From NCBI RefSeq assembly GCF_900105415.1, contig NZ_FNSM01000001.1, positions 6,163,501-6,227,500 of the forward strand: DNA of 64,000 nucleotides, written 5' to 3'. A program made the translations under genes and the position numbers. The notes under the pieces are model-generated. The model was given only the letters and a program-made list of their open reading frames with translations, was not told the origin of the DNA and did no database searches. Of this stretch, positions 52,656 through 59,918 are shown piece after piece; position 1 is the first letter of the stretch; each line of letters opens with the position of its first letter. Source of the DNA: Streptomyces sp. TLI_105 (GTDB taxonomy: Bacteria > Actinomycetota > Actinomycetes > Streptomycetales > Streptomycetaceae).

Positions 52656-52684
52656 TTGACCCGGCCCGGACAACGGCCGATGCT
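52656..52684 (+). promoter_or_regulatory. probable promoter of the papain-like protease operon
   Basis: TTGACC (52656-52661), 17 bases, GATGCT (52679-52684). Leader of about 55 bases to the ATG, with GGGAGG. Confidence 0.55.
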
Positions 52685-52746
52685 CCTGACCAGCGTCCGG
52701 ACGCGCTCCTCCACCCCCCTCATCCCCAGCTCCTGGGAGGAACGCG

Positions 52747-53334
52747 ATGCGCAGAAGAAAGCTGAACCTCGCGGCACTCGCCGCAGCCGCCCTCTTCCTC
52801 GTCCCCGCCACCTCGGCCTCCGCCGCCCCCACCGGCGAGGACGCCTCGACCCTCGCATCCAAGCGCCTGAACATCACCATGCAGGCCCAGCAGAAGACCA
52901 ACTGGTGCTGGGCGGCGAGCGGCAACACCATCGCCACCTGGTACGGCCGGAACTACAGCCAGAACCAGTTCTGCAACGCCGCCTTCGACCGGCAGCAGGG
53001 CTACGACTGCCCCAACTGGCAGGCCACGCTCGCCAACGTCCAGACCGGACTGGGCTGGGCCGGCATCAGCCCCGGCTCGTACGTCGACGGCTGGCTGCGC
53101 TACTCCACCCTCCAGACCGAGATCAACGCCGGTCGACCCGTCGAGACCAGGATCCAGTGGGCCGGCGGCGGCGGCCACATGCACGTGATCTACGGCTACG
53201 ACGACGCGAACAGCTGGGTCTACTGGGGCGACCCCTGGCCCTCCAGCGATCGCTACAACTGGGCCTCGCACGCCTGGTACGTGAACAACGGCTCGTTCTC
53301 CTGGACCCACTCGCTCTACCGGATCGGGGCGTGA
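52747..53334 (+). CDS. secreted papain-like cysteine protease (AvrRpt2/PF12385 type)
   Basis: 195 residues. A signal peptide (1-27, ending ASA) precedes a small papain-like domain: QQKTNWCWAASG (oxyanion Gln, nucleophile Cys54), GGGHMHVIYGYDD (catalytic His near 140) and YWGDPWPS (Asp/Asn). This matches the family of the Pseudomonas effector AvrRpt2 and related secreted proteases. Length and layout are typical. The next gene starts at its stop and is probably co-expressed. Confidence 0.88.
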   Translation: MRRRKLNLAALAAAALFLVPATSASAAPTGEDASTLASKRLNITMQAQQKTNWCWAASGNTIATWYGRNYSQNQFCNAAFDRQQGYDCPNWQATLANVQTGLGWAGISPGSYVDGWLRYSTLQTEINAGRPVETRIQWAGGGGHMHVIYGYDDANSWVYWGDPWPSSDRYNWASHAWYVNNGSFSWTHSLYRIGA

Positions 53335-53339
53335 CGACC

Positions 53340-54083
53340 ATGAACACACGTGCCACGGGAGCCGGGCTCCTCGTCACCACCGCCCTCGTCCTCCTCGGGG
53401 CGCTCCCCGCGGCCGCCGAGGAGCTGCCGTCCGCGCCGACCCCCGAACAGGCCGCCTCCGCGCCGCGGACCCTGGACACCCTGTCCCGGTTCTTCGCCCG
53501 CGACGGGGCCTCCGCCCGCACGGCGGCCGCGCCGCGCGTCGAGGGCGCCTCCGTCCCCGTGCGGTTCCTCTCCCCGGACTTCGTCGCCGGGAAGCCCGGG
53601 GCGCCGGTCGCCCGCGTCGAGTTCCGCGCCAGCAGGGCCGTCTCCCCGGACGGCCGGAAGGCCTCCCTGTGGACGGTGCGGCAGCCGGGCGGCGGCTGGC
53701 AGGTGGTGAACATCGCCACCGGCGACGACGAGATCCGGTACGCGGAACTCGGCCACGGCTTCGTCTTCCGCGAGCCGCAGATCGACGCGTGGTACGTCCT
53801 GAAGGGCGCGAAGGTGCTGCCGCTCGACGAGGACGCGGTACGGGCCGTGGGCCGGAACGGGACGAGCCTCGCGGGCTACCGGGAGCGGGTCGTGCGGGCG
53901 TACGGCGACAAGCTGCCGGGGTCGTCGTACGCGCGGAAGGGGGCGGCGGGGGGTTACGACGCGCCCGCGCCCGCGTCCCACGAGAGGCCCGCCGTCGCGG
54001 CGGTGGGCGTGGGGGCGGGGCTGGTCCTCGCGCTGACGGCGTGGGCGACGGTACGCGGACGCCGGGCGGGCCGCCGCGCCTGA
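53340..54083 (+). CDS. cell-surface protein with signal peptide and C-terminal anchor, unknown
   Basis: 247 residues from ATG 53340; a GTG at 53331 overlapping the protease stop is an alternative. A signal peptide (about 5-27) precedes a Pro/Ala-rich region, a compact domain (VPVRFLSPDFVAG, VARVEFRASRAVSPDGRKASLWTV, YAELGHGFVFREPQIDAWYVLKG, about 75-175), then a C-terminal membrane segment and an Arg-rich tail RGRRAGRR. No family recognised. The tight coupling to the protease gene suggests it is a substrate, inhibitor or anchor. Confidence 0.75.
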   Translation: MNTRATGAGLLVTTALVLLGALPAAAEELPSAPTPEQAASAPRTLDTLSRFFARDGASARTAAAPRVEGASVPVRFLSPDFVAGKPGAPVARVEFRASRAVSPDGRKASLWTVRQPGGGWQVVNIATGDDEIRYAELGHGFVFREPQIDAWYVLKGAKVLPLDEDAVRAVGRNGTSLAGYRERVVRAYGDKLPGSSYARKGAAGGYDAPAPASHERPAVAAVGVGAGLVLALTAWATVRGRRAGRRA

Positions 54084-54227
54084 CCCCTGCGACGGGCCTC
54101 CGCTCCACGGGACGGCGCCCACCCCTTGTGCCCCCGTTGTGGGCAGCCACTCCGCCGGGGCGGTGCCCCGCCCACTCCGTTGTGGGCGCGCCGGCTGGGC
54201 CGGTGCCCGCCCACCCCCGCTCGCCCC

Positions 54228-54410
54228 GTTGTGGGCAGTCGTCCCGCTGGGGCGAGGGGGTCCCCCCTGCTCGAGCGAAGCCGAGAGCTCGGGGGAGGGT
54301 GGGCACAACGGAACGGCGCCCTTGCCGGGCCTGGGATCCCGCGCCTTGACCCGCACCCCGTGCACAGCGCACTGGTGGTGCGGGTCCAGGCCCGGAAGGC
54401 GGAGCGCGCC
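54228..54410 (+). repeat. dispersed intergenic repeat, copy B
   Basis: Same ordered blocks as copy A (3657-3836). The inverted repeat (54343-54357 with 54377-54391) has one mismatch, so it is more worn than copy A. It stands about 50.5 kb from copy A. Confidence 0.8.
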
Positions 54411-54630
54411 CGCAGAGGCGCCGTCCCGTGTGCCCACCCGTCCCGCCCCAGCGGGACGATTGCCCACACGGGCGGGGGCGGGGGCACCGCCCCGCAGGCG
54501 CGCGCCCACCCGGCGGTGGTGGGAAGGGCGCCGCCCCGCCGGGCGCGTTCACACGGAGAGGGGCGGCACCGCCCGCGCGGGCGCGTGCCCAGTACGAGGC
54601 GGGTTCCGGGTGGAGGCGGGCGCCGTGGGG

Positions 54631-54652
54631 TGTCGGTGGGCGCCAGTAGGGT
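54631..54652 (+). promoter_or_regulatory. DNA-damage (PafBC-type) promoter of uvrC
   Basis: TGTCGGTG (54631-54638), eight bases, TAGGGT (54647-54652), seven bases, ATG at 54660. The base before is G instead of T, the only mismatch to TTGTCRGTG-N8-TAnnnT. Leaderless mRNA predicted. Confidence 0.75.
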
Positions 54653-54659
54653 GGTGAGC

Positions 54660-56666
54660 ATGGCCGACCCCTCCAGCTACCGCCCCAAGCCGGGTCAGAT
54701 CCCCGACTCCCCGGGGGTCTACAAGTTCCGCGACGAGCACCGCCGGGTCATCTACGTGGGGAAGGCGAAGTCCCTGCGTCAGCGGCTGGCGAACTACTTC
54801 CAGCCGCTCACGAGCCTGCATCCGCGCACGGCCACCATGGTGACGACGGCCGCCTCCGTGGAGTGGACGGTGGTGTCCACCGAGGTCGAGGCGCTGCAGC
54901 TGGAGTACTCCTGGATCAAGGAGTTCGATCCCCGGTTCAACGTGAAGTACCGGGACGACAAGAGCTACCCGTACCTCGCGGTCACCATGAACGAGGAGTT
55001 CCCGCGCGTCCAGGTCATGCGCGGCCACAAGAAGAAGGGCGTGCGCTACTTCGGGCCGTACGCGCACGCGTGGGCGATCCGCGAGACCGTCGACCTGATG
55101 CTGCGGGTGTTCCCCGTGCGGACCTGCTCGGCGGGGGTCTTCCGGAACGCCGCGTCGGCCGGGCGCCCCTGTCTCCTCGGCTACATCGGCAAGTGCTCGG
55201 CGCCCTGCGTCGGCCGGGTCACGCCCGAGGAGCACCGCGAACTGGCCGAGGACTTCAGCGACTTCATGGCCGGCCGCACCGGCACGTACATCCGCCGGCT
55301 GGAGAAGCAGATGATGATCGCGGCCGAGGACATGGAGTACGAGAAGGCCGCCCGGCTCCGCGACGACATAGAGGCCCTGCGCCGGGCCATGGAGAAGAAC
55401 GCGGTCGTCCTCGCCGACGCCACCGACGCCGATCTGATCGCCCTCGCCGAGGACGAGCTGGAGGCGGCGGTGCAGATCTTCCACGTGCGCGGCGGCCGCG
55501 TCCGGGGCCAGCGCGGCTGGGTCACGGACAAGGTCGAGGCCGTCGACACGGCGGGGCTCGTGGAGCACGCCCTCCAGCAGCTGTACGGCGAGGAGAGCGG
55601 CGACGCGGTCCCCAAGGAGGTCCTCGTCCCGGCGCTCCCCGAGGACACGGAGGCCGTCTCCGCCTGGCTCTCCGGCCGCCGCGGATCCCTCGTCTCGCTG
55701 CGCGTCCCGCAGCGCGGCGACAAGAAGGACCTGATGGAGACGGTCGCGCGCAACGCCCAGCAGGCGCTCGTCCTGCACAAGACCAAGCGGGCCAGCGACC
55801 TGACCACCCGCTCCCGGGCCCTGGAGGAGATCGCCGAGGCCCTGGACCTGGACTCGGCGCCGCTGCGGATCGAGTGCTTCGACATCTCGCACCTCCAGGG
55901 CGAGGACGTCGTCGCCTCGATGGTGGTCTTCGAGGACGGGCTGCCCCGCAAGAGCGAGTACCGCCGCTTCCAGATCAAGGGCTTCGAGGGCCAGGACGAC
56001 GTCCGGTCCATGCACGAGGTGATCAGCCGCCGCTTCAAGCGTTACCTCGCCGAGAAGGACCGCACGGGGGAGTGGGGCCCGGTCGGCGACGGTGAGGTCC
56101 CCGCCGGCGGCGAGGTCCCCGCCGAGGACGCCCAGGACGACGGCCGGCCCAAGCGCTTCGCGTACCCGCCGCAGCTCGTCGTCGTCGACGGCGGGCAGCC
56201 GCAGGTCGCCGCGGCCCGCCGCGCCCTCGACGAGCTCGGCATCGACGACGTCGCGGTCTGCGGCCTCGCCAAGCGGCTGGAGGAGGTCTGGCTGCCCGGC
56301 GACGACGACCCGGTGGTGCTGCCCCGCTCCAGCGAGGGCCTCTATCTGCTCCAGCGGGTGCGTGACACGGCTCACGACTTCGCCATCCGCTACCAGCGGT
56401 CCAAGCGGACCAAACGTCTCCGGACCAGCCCGCTCGACGCCGTCCCCGGCCTCGGGGAGTCGCGCAAGCAGGCCTTGATCAAGCATTTCGGCTCGGTGAA
56501 GCGGCTGAAGCAGGCGACAATCGAGCAGATCTGTGAGGTCCCCGGCTTCGGCCGGAAGACCGCGGAGGCGGTCGCCGTGGCCCTGGCCCAGGCGGCCCCC
56601 GCCGCACCCGCCGTGAACACGGCCACAGGAGAGATCATGGAAGACGACGGGGGCACCACCGCATGA
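54660..56666 (+). CDS. uvrC: excinuclease ABC subunit C
   Basis: 668 residues. UvrC makes both incisions of nucleotide excision repair. The GIY-YIG domain for the 3' cut is at about 15-95 ([22 protein letters not shown]). A Cys cluster ([19 protein letters not shown]) and the UvrB-binding UVR motif ([18 protein letters not shown], near 230) follow. The RNase H-like domain for the 5' cut has [21 protein letters not shown], and the helix-hairpin-helix is at the C terminus ([20 protein letters not shown]). A Gly/Pro insert near 475-495 is local. The stop overlaps rapZ (ATGA). Confidence 0.97.
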   Translation: MADPSSYRPKPGQIPDSPGVYKFRDEHRRVIYVGKAKSLRQRLANYFQPLTSLHPRTATMVTTAASVEWTVVSTEVEALQLEYSWIKEFDPRFNVKYRDDKSYPYLAVTMNEEFPRVQVMRGHKKKGVRYFGPYAHAWAIRETVDLMLRVFPVRTCSAGVFRNAASAGRPCLLGYIGKCSAPCVGRVTPEEHRELAEDFSDFMAGRTGTYIRRLEKQMMIAAEDMEYEKAARLRDDIEALRRAMEKNAVVLADATDADLIALAEDELEAAVQIFHVRGGRVRGQRGWVTDKVEAVDTAGLVEHALQQLYGEESGDAVPKEVLVPALPEDTEAVSAWLSGRRGSLVSLRVPQRGDKKDLMETVARNAQQALVLHKTKRASDLTTRSRALEEIAEALDLDSAPLRIECFDISHLQGEDVVASMVVFEDGLPRKSEYRRFQIKGFEGQDDVRSMHEVISRRFKRYLAEKDRTGEWGPVGDGEVPAGGEVPAEDAQDDGRPKRFAYPPQLVVVDGGQPQVAAARRALDELGIDDVAVCGLAKRLEEVWLPGDDDPVVLPRSSEGLYLLQRVRDTAHDFAIRYQRSKRTKRLRTSPLDAVPGLGESRKQALIKHFGSVKRLKQATIEQICEVPGFGRKTAEAVAVALAQAAPAAPAVNTATGEIMEDDGGTTA

Positions 56667-57625
56667 CCGAGCGCCACACGCACGACGAGCACGACCGAGA
56701 AGACGGAGCAGGACACGTGAGTACGGGCACGAAGGAGACCCCCGGCGACAACGGCGCCGAGGCGGCCATTCCCGAGCTGGTGATCATCTCCGGCATGTCC
56801 GGAGCGGGCCGGTCCACCGCGGCGAAGTGTCTGGAGGACCTCGGCTGGTTCGTCGTGGACAACCTGCCGCCCGCGCTGATCCCCACCATGGTGGAGCTCG
56901 GCGCCCGCTCCCAGGGCAACGTCGCCCGGATCGCCGTCGTCGTGGACGTCCGCGGCCGGCAGTTCTTCGACAACCTCAGGGAGTCCCTCGCCGACCTGGA
57001 CGCCAAGCAGGTCACCCGCCGGGTCGTCTTCCTGGAGTCCTCCGACGAGGCCCTGGTCCGGCGCTTCGAGTCGGTCCGCAGGCCGCACCCGCTCCAGGGC
57101 GACGGCCGCATCACCGACGGCATCGCCGCCGAGCGCGACCTGCTGCGCGAGCTGCGCGGCGACGCCGACCTGGTGATCGACACCTCCAGCCTCAACGTCC
57201 ACGAGCTGCGCGCCAAGATGGACGCCCAGTTCGCCGGCGACGAGGAGCCCGAGCTGCGGGCCACCGTGATGTCCTTCGGCTTCAAGTACGGCCTGCCGGT
57301 CGACGCCGACCTCGTCGTCGACATGCGCTTCCTGCCGAATCCGCACTGGGTCCCCGAGCTGCGCCCCTTCACCGGCCTCAACGAGGAGGTGTCGAACTAC
57401 GTCTACAACCAGCCGGGCGCCAAGGAGTTCCTCGACCGCTACACCGAGCTGCTCCAGCTGATCGCCGCGGGCTACCGCCGCGAGGGCAAGCGGTACGTGA
57501 CCATCGCCGTGGGCTGCACGGGCGGCAAGCACCGCTCCGTGGCCACCGCCGAGCGCCTCGCCGCCCGCCTCGCCTCCGAAGGGGTCGAGACCGTCGTCGT
57601 CCACCGGGACATGGGGCGCGAGTGA
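56663..57625 (+). CDS. rapZ: RapZ/YvcJ family nucleotide-binding protein
   Basis: 320 residues. P-loop [19 protein letters not shown] carries Arg instead of the usual Lys, as in other Streptomyces homologues. [13 protein letters not shown], a Walker B-like [11 protein letters not shown] and the C-terminal [20 protein letters not shown] are typical. In E. coli RapZ controls glucosamine-6-phosphate synthesis through small RNAs; in Gram-positives it binds nucleotides and its role is less clear. It overlaps uvrC by four bases and yvcK by four, in the conserved rapZ-yvcK-whiA cluster. The N terminus (about 35 residues) is extra and hydrophilic. Confidence 0.94.
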   Translation: MTERHTHDEHDREDGAGHVSTGTKETPGDNGAEAAIPELVIISGMSGAGRSTAAKCLEDLGWFVVDNLPPALIPTMVELGARSQGNVARIAVVVDVRGRQFFDNLRESLADLDAKQVTRRVVFLESSDEALVRRFESVRRPHPLQGDGRITDGIAAERDLLRELRGDADLVIDTSSLNVHELRAKMDAQFAGDEEPELRATVMSFGFKYGLPVDADLVVDMRFLPNPHWVPELRPFTGLNEEVSNYVYNQPGAKEFLDRYTELLQLIAAGYRREGKRYVTIAVGCTGGKHRSVATAERLAARLASEGVETVVVHRDMGRE

Positions 57626-58656
57626 AGCCGTACCGTCGGCGTGCCTCCACCCTCGCGGTGCGGCGTACGCTCCGCAGGCGCGGCGCCCAGCCCAAGGTGG
57701 TCGCGCTCGGTGGCGGCATGGGCCTGTCGGCGTCCCTCGCCGCGCTCCGCCGGATCACCGGCGACCTCACCGCCGTCGTCACCGTCGCCGACGACGGGGG
57801 CTCCAGCGGCCGGCTCCGGGAGGAGCTCGGCGTGCTGCCCCCGGGCGACCTGCGCAAGGCGCTCGCCGCCCTCTGCGGCGACGACGACTGGGGCCAGACC
57901 TGGGCCCGGGTGATCCAGCACCGCTTCCAGTCCAAGGGCGAGATCAACGGCCACGCCGTCGGCAATCTGCTGATCGTCGCCCTCTGGGAGCAGCTCGGCG
58001 ACCCCGTGCAGGCCCTCGACCTGGTCGGCCGGCTGCTCGGCGCCCAGGGCCGGGTGCTGCCCATGTCCGCCGTGCCCCTGGAGCTCCAGGCCCTGGTCAG
58101 GGGCCACGACCCGGAGCGGCCGGACGCCGTGGACACCGTGCGCGGCCAGGCGACCGTCGCGCTCACCCCCGGCGAGGTGCAGTCCGTGCACCTCGTGCCG
58201 AACGACCCGCCGGCCGTGCCCGAGGCGGTCGCGGCGGTCCTGGACGCGGACTGGGTGGTCCTCGGTCCCGGCTCCTGGTTCTCCTCGGTGATCCCGCACC
58301 TCCTGGTCCCCGAGCTCCTCGACGCCCTGGTCGAGACGAAGGCCCGGAAGGTGCTCTCGCTGAACCTCGCGCCGCAGCCCGGAGAAACCGAGGGCTTCTC
58401 CCCGCAGCGTCATTTGGAGGTTTTGGGACGACACGCCCCTAAACTCGCCCTGGACGTGGTGCTGGCCGACGAGGCCGCCGTGCCCGACGTGTCAGCGAGG
58501 GAACCCCTCGTCGATGCCGCAAAGCGGCTCGGCGCCGCGGTCGAGCTGGCGCCGGTGGCCGGGCCCGACGGCTCCGCGAAGCATGACCCGGAGCTGTTGG
58601 CCGCCGCGTACGACCGTATTTTTCGGATGCATGGAAGGATCGGCCCATGGCGATGA
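57622..58656 (+). CDS. yvcK: YvcK/CofD-like protein (gluconeogenesis factor)
   Basis: 344 residues from GTG 57622, overlapping the rapZ stop. Related to CofD transferases: [47 protein letters not shown], and [17 protein letters not shown]. In B. subtilis YvcK is needed for growth on gluconeogenic carbon sources and affects cell shape and wall synthesis, binding UDP-sugars. It overlaps whiA by ten bases, so it belongs to one operon with uvrC, rapZ and whiA. Confidence 0.94.
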
Positions 58657-59636
58657 CGGCAGCGGTGAAGGACGAGATCTCCCGGCTCCCCGTCACCCGG
58701 ACCTGCTGCAGGAAGGCAGAGGTCTCGTCGATCCTGCGGTTCGCGGGCGGGCTGCACCTGGTGAGCGGCCGCATCGTGATCGAGGCGGAGCTCGACACCG
58801 CGATGGCGGCCCGCCGCCTCAAGCGGGACATCCTGGAGATCTTCGGGCACAGCTCCGAGCTGATCGTGATGGCCCCCGGCGGGCTGCGGCGCGGCTCGCG
58901 CTTCGTGGTGCGGGTGGTGGCCGGAGGCGACCAGCTGGCCCGGCAGACGGGCCTCGTGGACGGCCGCGGCCGTCCCATCCGGGGCCTTCCCCCGCAGGTG
59001 GTCTCCGGGGCCACCTGTGACGCCGAGGCCGCCTGGCGCGGCGCGTTCCTCGCGCACGGCTCGCTGACCGAGCCCGGCCGCTCCTCCTCCCTGGAGGTGA
59101 CCTGCCCGGGTCCGGAGGCCGCCCTCGCCCTGGTCGGCGCGGCCCGCCGGCTCTCCATCGCGGCGAAGGCCCGCGAGGTCCGGGGCGTGGACCGGGTCGT
59201 CGTCCGCGACGGCGACGCGATCGGCGCCCTCCTCACCCGGCTCGGCGCGCACGAGTCGGTGCTCGCCTGGGAGGAGCGGCGGATGCGGCGCGAGGTCCGC
59301 GCCACCGCCAACCGCCTGGCCAACTTCGACGACGCCAACCTGCGCCGCTCGGCCCGCGCCGCCGTCGCCGCCGGCGCCCGCGTGCAGCGCGCCCTGGAGA
59401 TCCTCGGCGAGGAGGTGCCCGAGCACCTCGCCGCCGCGGGCCGGCTCCGCATGGAGCACAAGCAGGCCTCCCTGGAGGAGCTGGGCGCGCTCGCCGACCC
59501 GCCGCTGACCAAGGACGCGGTGGCCGGCCGGATCCGCCGGCTGCTGGCGATGGCCGACAAGCGGGCGCAGGACCTGGGCATCCCCGGGACCGAGTCCAAC
59601 CTGACGGAGGAGCTCGACGACAGCCTCGTCGGCTGA
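58647..59636 (+). CDS. whiA: sporulation regulator WhiA
   Basis: 329 residues. Homologue of the Streptomyces developmental regulator that, with WhiB, controls the switch to sporulation septation. An N-terminal LAGLIDADG-like domain lacks endonuclease residues ([31 protein letters not shown]) and the C-terminal helix-turn-helix includes [31 protein letters not shown]. In S. coelicolor whiA is also driven from a promoter within yvcK. The stop is followed by 13-base tandem repeats and a strong terminator. Confidence 0.96.
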
Positions 59637-59650
59637 CCGGATCCGTCACC

Positions 59651-59766
59651 GTACGGAAAGCCTGTACGAAGAGCCTGTACGGAAAGTCTGTACGGAAAGC
59701 CTGTACGAAGAGCTCGCACGGGACGCCCATACGGACCACTCGTACGACAGCTCGTACGGAGAGAGG
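59651..59766 (+). repeat. 13-base tandem repeat, about nine degenerate units
   Basis: Units start at 59651, 59664, 59677, 59690, 59703, 59716, 59729, 59742 and 59754, based on GTACGGAAAGCCT. The first five are nearly identical and alternate between GGAAAG and GAAGAG. They fill the space between the whiA stop and its terminator. Confidence 0.9.
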
Positions 59767-59789
59767 GCCTACGGAACCTTCAACTCCGC

Positions 59790-59825
59790 GCTGCCGGTGC
59801 CTTTCTGAGGCACCGGCAGCTTTTT
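59790..59825 (+). terminator. terminator of the uvrC-rapZ-yvcK-whiA operon
   Basis: A 13-base-pair perfect stem (59790-59802 with 59808-59820) around TTCTG, then TTTTT. Confidence 0.92.
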
Positions 59826-59918
59826 CGTACACCCCGCGAGGCACCCTTGACAGTCCCATGGGCGCCCAAGAGCCTGGCGTCTGTTCACCTTCGAGGCAGA
59901 CAACAGCAAGGGGGGCAC

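Larger units (their letters stand above)
54084..54659. other. 576-base non-coding region before uvrC, mosaic of repeats
   Basis: Built from degenerate 43-49-base units starting GTTGTGGGC (54136, 54179, 54228), then copy B of the dispersed repeat, then more of the same words in inverted order. The PafBC-type promoter of uvrC lies at the very end. No gene is credible. Confidence 0.75.
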
